DNA of 64,000 nucleotides, taken from NCBI GenBank assembly GCA_021795355.1, contig JAJYPL010000002.1:1-64000 (forward strand). The letters are read 5' to 3'. The DNA comes from a bacterium (GTDB lineage: Bacteria > SZUA-79 > Acidulodesulfobacterales > Acidulodesulfobacteraceae). Positions within the stretch are counted from its first letter, which is position 1. Each line of letters opens with the position of its first letter. Of this stretch, positions 28,060 to 36,200 are shown in pieces. A program made the position numbers and the translations under genes. Under the pieces are notes generated by a model. That model did not search any database and was not told where the DNA came from. It worked only from the letters and a program-made list of their open reading frames with translations.

Positions 28060-28088
28060 ACGGGGACAGAATTCAATTCTGTCACCGT
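28060..28088. repeat. 29-bp palindrome, copy 1
   Basis: ACGGGGACAGAAT and ATTCTGTCACCGT are inverted arms (one mismatch) around TCA. It is preceded by AAATTTGTG. It overlaps the last codons and stop of the deacetylase gene and precedes rpsB. It matches two more copies at 37934 and 42643. The rest of 27890-28059 is A/T-rich leader with no clear element. Confidence 0.8.
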
Positions 28089-28089
28089 A

Positions 28090-28791
28090 TTATATCAGCA
28101 GCTTAAATATAAAATTAAAGATGCTATTGTAGCCGTTAACCGAGATGCGTTTTAGTTCGAAAGAGTTGTCTCCTGCTTCTATTTTGCCGTTTACCGTAGT
28201 AAAGGCGGCCGCATAACCGGCATTTTTAACGGCTCTCATGACGTTAGCGTTATAAGCGCCGAAAGGATATGAGAAAAATTCCACTGCAGAGCCTGTAATA
28301 TTTTCCAGATAGGCTTTAGAAGCTATAAGTTCGCCTATCATAACACCTTCTTCGAGCATGTCTAAATAATAATGGTTTATGCCGTGCGAACCTATAAAAA
28401 AACCGTTCTTAAACATTTCTTTTATTTCATTTTTATTTAAAAAATTTTCCTTAACTCTTTCTCTTTCGTCGGAAACCGCGTTTTTTTTTCCTATAAAACC
28501 GCTGCTTATAAATATCATAGAAGTAAAACCGGCGGATTTTAATATCGGATAAGCGTTAAGATAATTATTTTCGTATCCGTCGTCGAAAGTTATAAGAATC
28601 GGTTTTTTTACGGAAAGTTTATGCCCTTTTATAAAAGATAGGATTTCTTTTGGATTTATAGTTTCATAACCTAAAAATTTAAGGAGGGTTACCTGTCTTT
28701 TAAACTGCCCCGGCGTTACGTACAAACCTTTAAATACCGCGTCTTTTTTTGGATAGTCTATTTTATGGTAGTATAAAACGGGAATTTTCAT
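28090..28791 (-). CDS. polysaccharide deacetylase (NodB domain, CE4)
   Basis: It removes acetyl groups from an N-acetylated glycan, such as peptidoglycan or an exopolysaccharide. The metal-binding and catalytic motifs are in order: LITFDDGYENN (about residues 66-76, catalytic Asp), SHGINHYYL (His-x-x-x-His ligands) and FSYPFGAYN. At 233 residues it is essentially a bare NodB domain, with LYYHKID at the start and no signal peptide, so it may be cytoplasmic or membrane-associated. It follows argJ by 12 nt. The substrate is not inferable. Confidence 0.88.
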   Translation of the reverse strand: MKIPVLYYHKIDYPKKDAVFKGLYVTPGQFKRQVTLLKFLGYETINPKEILSFIKGHKLSVKKPILITFDDGYENNYLNAYPILKSAGFTSMIFISSGFIGKKNAVSDERERVKENFLNKNEIKEMFKNGFFIGSHGINHYYLDMLEEGVMIGELIASKAYLENITGSAVEFFSYPFGAYNANVMRAVKNAGYAAAFTTVNGKIEAGDNSFELKRISVNGYNSIFNFIFKLLI

Positions 28792-28803
28792 GATATAAAC
28801 CCG

Positions 28804-30009
28804 CTAACTTCTGTATGACGCGTTTATATCTATATATTCATGGGTAAGATTGCAAGTCAAAACTGAATGCTTTTTATTTCCGGATTTTAAGTCTATTTCT
28901 ACGTCTATTTCTCTGGGAGACAGTATGGTTTTCTCAATATCTTTCGTCAATTTTTTAGAAGCCGTAGAATTTTCTACTATAATTTTTCCGTTTATATAAA
29001 TATCTATATTTTCAGCTTTGATAGGAACTCCGGCTCTTCCTACCGCCGCCATTATTCTGCCCCAGTTTAAATCTTCGCCCGTTATCATCGTTTTAAAAAG
29101 CGGCGAGTTTGCCACGGTTAACGCGGTTTTCTTTGCGCCTGCTTCAGCAGAGGCATTGACGACGGTTACTTTAATAAACTTAGTCGCCCCTTCTCCGTCG
29201 ATAACTATCATCTTGGCAAGTTCGTAACATACTTCAAACAGAGAGTCTTTCACTATTTGATAGTTATTGCGGCATTGCTTGGATTCAGCTTTGTCTTCGG
29301 TTAAATCAATTAGCGGACTATCCGAAGCAGGATAAAAAAACGCTGCAGTATCGTTAGTCGAGGTATCACCGTCAACGGTAATAGAATTAAAAGATGCGCC
29401 GACGCATTCTTTAAACATTTTATCGGCGGTTTCTTTTTTTATCGGAACATCGGTAAATATAAAAGCCAGCATGGTAGCCATATCCGGCATAATCATACCC
29501 GACCCTTTAGCTGCGCCATTAATTCGATATCTCCTGCCGTCTATCGAAAAACTCTTAACGGCCGTCTTTGGAAACGTATCAGTAGTCATAATAGCTTTGG
29601 TAAAATTATCGAAGCCTTCTTCATCGGCAGAATTTACCAAGTCCGGAATTGCCCGCTCGATAAGAGAAACGTTAAGCCTTTCGCCGATTACGCCGGTAGA
29701 ACACGTAAAAACAGAATTTTCATCAATGCCTGCTTCTTTTGCCAGCGATTTAACTACCTTCAGAGCGTCTTCCATGCCTTGCTTGCCGTTGCATGCATTG
29801 GCATTTCCGGAATTCACTATTAACGCTTTTATAATATTTTTGGAATTTTTTTTAGATATTACTACCGGCGCCGCCTTAACTTTATTTTTAGTAAAAACGG
29901 CGCTGACCCTGAGCGGAAATTTAGAAATCATTAATCCCAAATCTAAATCTTTATTTTTTTTAAGTCCGCAGGCTTTGCCGGCAAATAAAAAATTATTCAT
30001 TTTTTCCAT
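28804..30009 (-). CDS. argJ: glutamate N-acetyltransferase / amino-acid acetyltransferase
   Basis: It transfers the acetyl group of N-acetylornithine to glutamate in the cyclic arginine pathway. The proenzyme self-cleaves before Thr in MATMLAFIFTD (about residue 180). GSGMIMPDMATML and the substrate motif NSITVDGDTSTNDT are intact. At 401 residues it is full length. The start overlaps the secA 3' end by 17 nt. An ArgA-like acetyltransferase at 35.5 kb could supply the first acetylglutamate. Confidence 0.96.
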   Translation of the reverse strand: MEKMNNFLFAGKACGLKKNKDLDLGLMISKFPLRVSAVFTKNKVKAAPVVISKKNSKNIIKALIVNSGNANACNGKQGMEDALKVVKSLAKEAGIDENSVFTCSTGVIGERLNVSLIERAIPDLVNSADEEGFDNFTKAIMTTDTFPKTAVKSFSIDGRRYRINGAAKGSGMIMPDMATMLAFIFTDVPIKKETADKMFKECVGASFNSITVDGDTSTNDTAAFFYPASDSPLIDLTEDKAESKQCRNNYQIVKDSLFEVCYELAKMIVIDGEGATKFIKVTVVNASAEAGAKKTALTVANSPLFKTMITGEDLNWGRIMAAVGRAGVPIKAENIDIYINGKIIVENSTASKKLTKDIEKTILSPREIDVEIDLKSGNKKHSVLTCNLTHEYIDINASYRS

Positions 30010-32644
30010 GGCAATTTTTATATTTTTTACCGCTGCCGCAGGGGCAGGGTTCGTTTCTTCCTATTTTTTTCGGTTTGACTATCGGTTTTTGTTTTTCTTC
30101 CGACCCTTGATTCATTTCGTTATGCGTCAATACTATGTTGTCGGAAAGCAGTCCTGCACCTTCTATAATATCTTCGGCGTTAATACCGTCTTCAAACTGA
30201 ACCGCGATTATCGAGTTCAGAGCTTCTTCTTTCATTCTAAACTGCATATTTATAAACAAAGAGTATGCTTCTTTTTGATACTCGATAAGAGGATTCACCT
30301 GAGCGTAGCCTCTCAGCCCTATGCCTTCTTTGAGCGCGTCTAAAGAAGTCAAGGCGTCTTTCCATAAACTGTCGACCGCCTGAAGATAAAGAGCTTTCAG
30401 TATATCTAATTTTTGGTCTTCCGGAAAAGACTCAATCTTTGCATCTATATTTTTTTTAATTAAATCCGTAATCGAATTAAAAAACCCGATTCTCGGCATT
30501 TTCTTAAATAAATTTATAAGCGCGGTTTTCTTATCTTCCCCGGATGCGTATCCGGAACTTTCGCCGATAATTCCGGTATTTAAACTCAAATTATTAACGG
30601 CTGCCGCATCGATAGACAGGCTGGCTTTTAATATTTCCAGAAGCCCTTCTATATCCCAATTTTCGCTATGCGTTTTTTCCGGAACGTAGGTTTCAAAATA
30701 GGATTCGAGCAGAGATTCGACGTCAAACGCTATATCTTCTTTTATTTCGGATATATCGCATATCTGGAGTATTCTTTTTCTATACGAATATATAAGCTCC
30801 CTCTGTTTATTCATAACGTTGTCGTAATCTATAAGATTTTTTCTGATATCGAAATTATGGCCTTCGACTTTTTTCTGCGCATTTTCTATCGCCTTGGAAA
30901 TCATGCCGTGTTCAATAGCCTGCCCGTCTCTAAGACCGAGTTTTTCTAAGAACGGCGCAAGTCTTTCGGAACCGAATATTCTCATGAGATCGTCTTCCAA
31001 GGATACGTAAAACCTTGAAGATCCTACATCGCCCTGTCTGCCCGACCTTCCCCTTAGCTGGTTGTCTATACGCCTGGATTCATGTCTTTCCGTTCCTATA
31101 ACGTGAAGACCGCCGAGGTCTTTAACTCCCTCCCCGAGAACTATATCGGTTCCTCTTCCCGCCATATTCGTAGAAATAGTAACGGATTTTTTCTGCCCCG
31201 CATTTGCGATAATCTGCGCTTCTTTAGCATTATTTTTTGCGTTGAGGACGGAATGGGGTATTCCTTTTTTCTTTAAAATGCCGCTAAGCCTTTCCGATTT
31301 TTCTACCGAAACAGTTCCTACGAGAACGGGCTGGCCGGTTTTATATTTTTCCGCAATCTCGTCTGCTACGGCATTAAATTTTTCCGCTTCCGTTGCATAG
31401 ACCAAATCGGCATGGTCTTTTCTCGCCATAGGTTTATTGGTAGGAATAACGACGACGTCTAAGTTGTATATTTTTTTAAACTCTTCGGCTTCGGTATCGG
31501 CGGTTCCCGTCATACCGGCTAATTTATTATACATCCTGAAAAAATTCTGAAAAGTAACGGTAGCAAGCGTCTGATTTTCGCCTTCTACTTTAAGATGCTC
31601 TTTTGCCTCTAACGCCTGATGCAGTCCTTCTCCGTAACGTCTTCCGTTCATAACGCGCCCGGTAAATTCATCGACTATGACCACCTGATTATCCTGAATT
31701 AAATAATCCACGTCGTTGAAATAGCAGGCATGCGCCCTGAGGGACTGATTTACGGCATGCAGTAAATCTAAGTGCCTCGGGTCGTAAATGTTTTTTATTT
31801 TTAAAGCATTTTCTACTTTTTCTATGCCTTCTTCCGTCATTATAGCCGTTTTTAATTTCTCGTCGACGGTAAAATCTTCATCCTTAACGAGTTTGCGTAC
31901 GGCGTTATCGGCTTTATAATATAATTCGGTCGTTTCTTCGGATTCGCCGGAAATAATGAGCGGCGTTCTCGCTTCGTCTATAAGAACGGAATCGACTTCG
32001 TCTATTATGGCGTAATTAAGCTCTCTCTGAACGTAATCTTCTAAGGAGTATTTCATATTATCCCTGAGGTAATCGAAACCGAATTCGTTGTTGGTGCCGT
32101 ATGTTACGTCGCAATTATAAGCTTTTTTCCTTGCTTCGTCGTCCATATCGTTGGTGATAACCCCGACCGAAAGACCCAGCAGATTATATGCCTTGCCCAT
32201 CCACTCGGCGTCTCTTTTGGCAAGATAGTCGTTAACGGTTATAATATGCACGCCTCTTCCGGTCAAGCTGTTTAAATATGCGGGCATAACCGCGACGAGG
32301 GTTTTTCCTTCGCCCGTCGCCATTTCGGCTATTTTTCCGGAATGCAAAACCGCGGCGCCTATCAGCTGAACGTCGAATGCTCTAAGTCCGAGAGCGCGCC
32401 TTATTCCTTCTCTTGCGACCGCAAAAGCTAACGGCATAATTTCTTCGAGCTTCTTATCCTGTTCCGAAGGAGCGAGGTCTTTTAATTCATCTTTTAACTT
32501 AAGCGTAATACCCTTTATTTCATCATCGCCTATACCTGAATATTGAGATTCTAAAGAGTTAATCTTTTCTACTAAAGGCTTTAATCTGGCAATCTCCCTC
32601 TGGTTGCTTGTTCCAAAAATGCTTTTTAATATTTTCATTACCAA
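29993..32644 (-). CDS. secA: preprotein translocase ATPase SecA
   Basis: This is the motor of SecYEG export. Walker A MATGEGKTL is at about residues 108-116, and the DEAD motor (IIDEVDSVLIDEARTPLIISG), preprotein crosslinking, scaffold and wing domains are all present. RGSGRQGDVGSSRFYVSLED is in motor 2. The C-terminus has the zinc finger CPCGSGKKYKNCHG that binds SecB and lipids. At 883 residues it is typical. The 5' end reads TTG GTA ATG; GGGGG is about 10 nt before the TTG, so either TTG 32644 or ATG 32638 could be used. Confidence 0.97.
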   Translation of the reverse strand: MVMKILKSIFGTSNQREIARLKPLVEKINSLESQYSGIGDDEIKGITLKLKDELKDLAPSEQDKKLEEIMPLAFAVAREGIRRALGLRAFDVQLIGAAVLHSGKIAEMATGEGKTLVAVMPAYLNSLTGRGVHIITVNDYLAKRDAEWMGKAYNLLGLSVGVITNDMDDEARKKAYNCDVTYGTNNEFGFDYLRDNMKYSLEDYVQRELNYAIIDEVDSVLIDEARTPLIISGESEETTELYYKADNAVRKLVKDEDFTVDEKLKTAIMTEEGIEKVENALKIKNIYDPRHLDLLHAVNQSLRAHACYFNDVDYLIQDNQVVIVDEFTGRVMNGRRYGEGLHQALEAKEHLKVEGENQTLATVTFQNFFRMYNKLAGMTGTADTEAEEFKKIYNLDVVVIPTNKPMARKDHADLVYATEAEKFNAVADEIAEKYKTGQPVLVGTVSVEKSERLSGILKKKGIPHSVLNAKNNAKEAQIIANAGQKKSVTISTNMAGRGTDIVLGEGVKDLGGLHVIGTERHESRRIDNQLRGRSGRQGDVGSSRFYVSLEDDLMRIFGSERLAPFLEKLGLRDGQAIEHGMISKAIENAQKKVEGHNFDIRKNLIDYDNVMNKQRELIYSYRKRILQICDISEIKEDIAFDVESLLESYFETYVPEKTHSENWDIEGLLEILKASLSIDAAAVNNLSLNTGIIGESSGYASGEDKKTALINLFKKMPRIGFFNSITDLIKKNIDAKIESFPEDQKLDILKALYLQAVDSLWKDALTSLDALKEGIGLRGYAQVNPLIEYQKEAYSLFINMQFRMKEEALNSIIAVQFEDGINAEDIIEGAGLLSDNIVLTHNEMNQGSEEKQKPIVKPKKIGRNEPCPCGSGKKYKNCHGKNE

Positions 32645-32664
32645 AGTAAATGTTCCCCCGTTTT

Positions 32665-34089
32665 TTATTTTCCAGAAACCTGAATATTTTCAAACAATAT
32701 AGAAGGCGAGCCGGCCGAACCGAAAAAACGCAGGTCGTTCGCTATTTTAGATATGCCGTTAAATAACTGCATAATATTTCCGCTTACCGCTATTCCTTTT
32801 ACCGGAAAATCTATTTTCCCGTTTTTAACGAAAAATCCTGCGGCTCCCAGCGAAAACTCCCCTGTATAAGGTTTTGCCATATGAAGACCCATAAGTTCGG
32901 TTATATAAAGTCCTTCTTTTATAGAGCTTATTATATCTAAAATATTAGTTTCGCCGTTTTTTATAAAAAAATTAGTAGAGCCTACGTCCGGCGGAAGGGT
33001 AAACGAACGCCCGGCTGAATTTCCGGAAGACTTTACTCCGTATATTTTTCCGTATCTAACATCGTAAAGATAGGAATTTATAGTGCCGGAGGAGCATAAA
33101 ACTTTTGTTTTCATCTTTACGCCTTCTCTGTCGAACATGTCGGTTAGCGCGCCGCCGTACAAAAGACCGTCGTCTATAATGTCTAATTTGTCGGAAAATA
33201 TTTTCTTGCCTATTTTACCTTCCAATAATGATTTCTTTTTATAAACGCTGTCCGCGTAAAATGACTGTTTCAGTATTCCGAGAATTTCGGAAGACGTATA
33301 GTTGTCAAAAACAACCGGGTAATTTCCGCTTGATACCGTTCTTGCTCCAAGCTGATCAACGCCTTTTTTAGCGGCATTCATAGCGGCTTTTTTAAACTTC
33401 AGGGTGCTGAAACCGTGGGAAAAATCAAAATCAAAGCCGGAACCGGTATCTTCGCCGTTCCGCGATGCAACGGACAAAAATATCTCGTAAAAAGTTTTTA
33501 CGGAAGAAACGTCTATTCCTTTTGAATTACAAAATCTTTTATTGATTAGCGTCTCGGAATAAGACGGCTTATCTACTTTATATATTTTTTTGTCGTATGA
33601 ATAAGCCGTTTCTTCCATCTCAAGCAGTAAAGACTTTTTTTTATCGATATCTATATCTTTGCCGTCTTCGGAATAAACGCCTAATTTTTCCGGAGTATAT
33701 ATATCTTTGCCGCCGTTATAATAGTCTTCTTTTTCCGCAAATTCGGCAAATTCGTCCGCCTCCATATATTTTAAAAGCGAGTAAGCTCCGTCTAAAGCAT
33801 TTAAAATTTTATCGCTCTCTAATCCAAGGCAATAGGAAAAACTCATCTTCTTTTTGTCTAAAAGCCTTATATTTAAGCCGTCGGTTTCCGCATTTACGTA
33901 GTTAGAAATACCGCCGTCCTCCGATTCCATTTTGAGGACTTTTGAATTAAACATATAAAGCTCGAACTCTATGCCTTTATTTTTACAATAATCGCCGGTA
34001 ATTGAAACGGCGGAATCAAAAAGCGGACTTCCGCCTTCGGCGCCGCTCTGCAATTCTCCGTCCGTGATTTTTTTATTTACGTCAGCCAT
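32665..34089 (-). CDS. PmbA/TldE-family metallopeptidase partner
   Basis: The protein belongs to the TldD/PmbA (TldE) family, which forms a heterodimer that degrades unfolded peptides and matures some RiPPs. The C-terminal block GEFSLGAAGFFVKNGKIDFP...GNIMQLF...NDLRFFGSAGSPSILFENIQVSG is typical of the PmbA/TldE side. No HExxH-type TldD metal motif is visible, consistent with the non-catalytic partner. At 474 residues it is near the family length. No tldD is in this window. It is 20 nt upstream of secA. Confidence 0.85.
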   Translation of the reverse strand: MADVNKKITDGELQSGAEGGSPLFDSAVSITGDYCKNKGIEFELYMFNSKVLKMESEDGGISNYVNAETDGLNIRLLDKKKMSFSYCLGLESDKILNALDGAYSLLKYMEADEFAEFAEKEDYYNGGKDIYTPEKLGVYSEDGKDIDIDKKKSLLLEMEETAYSYDKKIYKVDKPSYSETLINKRFCNSKGIDVSSVKTFYEIFLSVASRNGEDTGSGFDFDFSHGFSTLKFKKAAMNAAKKGVDQLGARTVSSGNYPVVFDNYTSSEILGILKQSFYADSVYKKKSLLEGKIGKKIFSDKLDIIDDGLLYGGALTDMFDREGVKMKTKVLCSSGTINSYLYDVRYGKIYGVKSSGNSAGRSFTLPPDVGSTNFFIKNGETNILDIISSIKEGLYITELMGLHMAKPYTGEFSLGAAGFFVKNGKIDFPVKGIAVSGNIMQLFNGISKIANDLRFFGSAGSPSILFENIQVSGK

Positions 34090-34199
34090 ATATTTATTAT
34101 TTCCCTTATTTTTTTTAACGGTTAATTTGAAATTATGTTTTACCCGACCGTCTTCCGTTAGTTTAATTTTAATATGCGCGGTTATTATTTCACCGGATG

Positions 34200-35009
34200 C
34201 TATTTGTTGTTTATGCGGGATATTATATCCGCGGCGACTTCTTCTATAGATTTATCGGTAATATCTATAATATATGCGTTTAATTTAGCGTATATAGACA
34301 TTGAATGGGCAAGTTCTTTTTCTATAGATTCTTTCGATACGTAATCCTGTGAAAGACCCAGTCCCATCCTTTTCAACCTTTCTTTTCTTAAATTTGAAAT
34401 TCTTCCGGCGTCGGAAATCAAACCGAATATTTTGCTCCTTGGAACTTTAAATACCGTATCGTCTATAATCTGAGAATCTATTATGGGAATATTAGCCGCT
34501 TTAAATCCTCTTTGGGCAAGAAAAAGACAAAGCGGGGTCTTGGACGTTCTAGATATACCCAGTATAAGGGCATCCGCTTCCAAAACTTCGTCTATCCTCT
34601 GTCCGTCGTCGTGTTTAACGGCATATTCCAAGGCATCTATTCTTTTAAAATACTCGTCGTTAACCCTGTGAATTAAACCGGGCTTTCTTTCGGGAGAAAG
34701 ATTAAGGATATTCGCTATAGAATTAAGTACCGGGCCTATTATATCGATACTAACGATGCCTTTTTCCGCAGATTCCTGAAGCATAATATTTCTCAACCCG
34801 TCTTTAACTAAAGTGAAAATAACCAATGCTTTTTTTTCTGCGGCTTCCGTTATTATTTCCCTTAACTTCAATTCCGAATCTATCAATAAGAAACGTTTAA
34901 GGCGAACCTCAGGAATAGAAAACTGCGATATAGCCGCCCTTGCAACTTTTTCCGCGGTTTCGCCGGTAGAATCGGATACTACGAAGACATGAAAATTTTT
35001 ATCGTTCAT
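34200..35009 (-). CDS. PEP synthase / PPDK regulatory protein (PPSR, DUF299)
   Basis: This bifunctional serine/threonine kinase and phosphorylase uses ADP to inactivate, and Pi to reactivate, phosphoenolpyruvate synthase or pyruvate phosphate dikinase. The family motifs are VSDSTGETAEKVARAAISQF near the N-terminus, the P-loop-like GISRTSKTPLCLFLAQRG (about residues 150-167) and SKEYIEKE-like sequence (VSKESIEKELAHS) near the C-terminus. At 269 residues it is full length. The regulated dikinase gene is not in the window. It implies gluconeogenic/glycolytic switching, in keeping with the glycogen genes at 41-50 kb. Confidence 0.92.
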   Translation of the reverse strand: MNDKNFHVFVVSDSTGETAEKVARAAISQFSIPEVRLKRFLLIDSELKLREIITEAAEKKALVIFTLVKDGLRNIMLQESAEKGIVSIDIIGPVLNSIANILNLSPERKPGLIHRVNDEYFKRIDALEYAVKHDDGQRIDEVLEADALILGISRTSKTPLCLFLAQRGFKAANIPIIDSQIIDDTVFKVPRSKIFGLISDAGRISNLRKERLKRMGLGLSQDYVSKESIEKELAHSMSIYAKLNAYIIDITDKSIEEVAADIISRINNK

Positions 35010-35043
35010 TGTTCCGCCTAATAAAAAAATATTATAATTTAAT

Positions 35044-35415
35044 TTATATATGGGTTTTTAATCCCATTTTTTTCCATAAAAGCATTCCGCCTTTAAGGTT
35101 GTGAACCTTATTAAACCCGTGCCTTTTGAGCATAGTGCATGCGGAATAGCTCCTGGCGCCGCTGTGGCATACCGCAATTATATCTTTATCTTTATGATTC
35201 TCTAGTTCTTGAATTTTGAGCGGCAAAAGCCTTATGGGAATCAAGCGAGAATTTTCTATATGCCCCAAATTTCCGTTATATTCATTCGGTTCTCTTACGT
35301 CTATTACCAGCGTATTTTTACTTTCTTTATCTTCCGATAATTTTTTAAATGCCTCATCGGGAGTTATCTGGCTGACATCGCCAAACAATCCTTCTCTTTT
35401 AAAAATATTAAACAT
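35044..35415 (-). CDS. rhodanese-like sulfurtransferase
   Basis: A single rhodanese domain of 123 residues without a signal peptide. DVREPNEYNGNLGHIENSRLIP is the family entry motif, and the active-site loop is CHSGARS with its nucleophile Cys at about residue 87. Such proteins carry persulfide sulfur in the cytoplasm. It lies between PPSR and the GNAT gene with gaps of 34 and 67 nt, so operon membership is uncertain. Confidence 0.9.
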   Translation of the reverse strand: MFNIFKREGLFGDVSQITPDEAFKKLSEDKESKNTLVIDVREPNEYNGNLGHIENSRLIPIRLLPLKIQELENHKDKDIIAVCHSGARSYSACTMLKRHGFNKVHNLKGGMLLWKKMGLKTHI

Positions 35416-35482
35416 CTCTTTTTTTATTCCCCCCTTTTATAATTTACGTCCTCATTATTATAATATATAGTTTACGGTTTGT

Positions 35483-36190
35483 CTATATTTTCAACATTAC
35501 GGCTGTTTCGTCGCAATCCGGAAATTTTACGCAGTTTATACAGTCGCTCCATATCTTATGGGGCAGTTCCGACTTGTCTATAACGTTAAAACCGGATTTT
35601 TGAAAAAATTGCGGTTTGTAAGTTAAGGCAAATATATTGGTTATTTTAAAAAATTTAGCCTCTTCTATGCATTTTTTTATAAGTTCCGTCCCGATAAGTT
35701 TCCTTGTATAAGGCCTTTTTACGGCTAACGATCTGATTTCCGCCAGATTTTCCCATACGATGGCAAGCGCGCATGCCCCTATAACTTCAGGTTCGCAGCC
35801 AGAAGAGCCTTTTTCGCTATAATTTCCGTTTAAATTTTCATTGCCGGTTTCGGTTTCGCATTCTATCTCGGCAATATAAAAATCTCTAAGATGAGTATAT
35901 ATATCGCTCATTGAACGCGGAAGCATCTCGCCGGCTTTTGAATATTCCGAAAAAAGTTTATAAAGCGATTTAACGTCGCACATAAGCGCTTTTCTCAGGA
36001 CTACTTTTACGGTTTTAACGCCTTTGCCGGCAACGCCTTCTTTATCTATTTTTTTGTTTTTACCGCGCCCGCCTTTGCTTTTAACGGTTAGGACTTCTTC
36101 CGCTTCGGTCTCCATCTCTATTTCTATTTCGGTAGGATAAAAAATAGCCCCTCCGCCTTTTTCATATCTTTGTCTGCCTGTTTTATACAT
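35483..36190 (-). CDS. GNAT N-acetyltransferase, ArgA-like short form
   Basis: The C-terminal ~165 residues form a GNAT domain (VVLRKALMCDVKSLYKLF; IGACALAIVWENLAEIRSLAV; ALTYKPQFFQKSGF). Together with the Cys-x-x-Cys-x5-Cys near the end (CINCVKFPDC), this resembles the short N-acetylglutamate synthases of deltaproteobacteria, which would start arginine synthesis. The first ~65 residues are low-complexity: an acidic Glu/Met/Thr run, then Lys/Gly-rich. This is unusual, and the true start may be internal (an ATG at METEAEE), although no later start gives a clear SD. It follows recN by 10 nt. Confidence 0.75.
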   Translation of the reverse strand: MYKTGRQRYEKGGGAIFYPTEIEIEMETEAEEVLTVKSKGGRGKNKKIDKEGVAGKGVKTVKVVLRKALMCDVKSLYKLFSEYSKAGEMLPRSMSDIYTHLRDFYIAEIECETETGNENLNGNYSEKGSSGCEPEVIGACALAIVWENLAEIRSLAVKRPYTRKLIGTELIKKCIEEAKFFKITNIFALTYKPQFFQKSGFNVIDKSELPHKIWSDCINCVKFPDCDETAVMLKI

Positions 36191-36200
36191 ATCTTTTTAT

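Noticed and set aside
29471-30343. Long plus-strand frame of 290 codons over argJ and the secA 3' end
   Set aside because: It lies opposite two well-conserved genes, has no SD or recognisable domain, and its composition is that of antisense reading.
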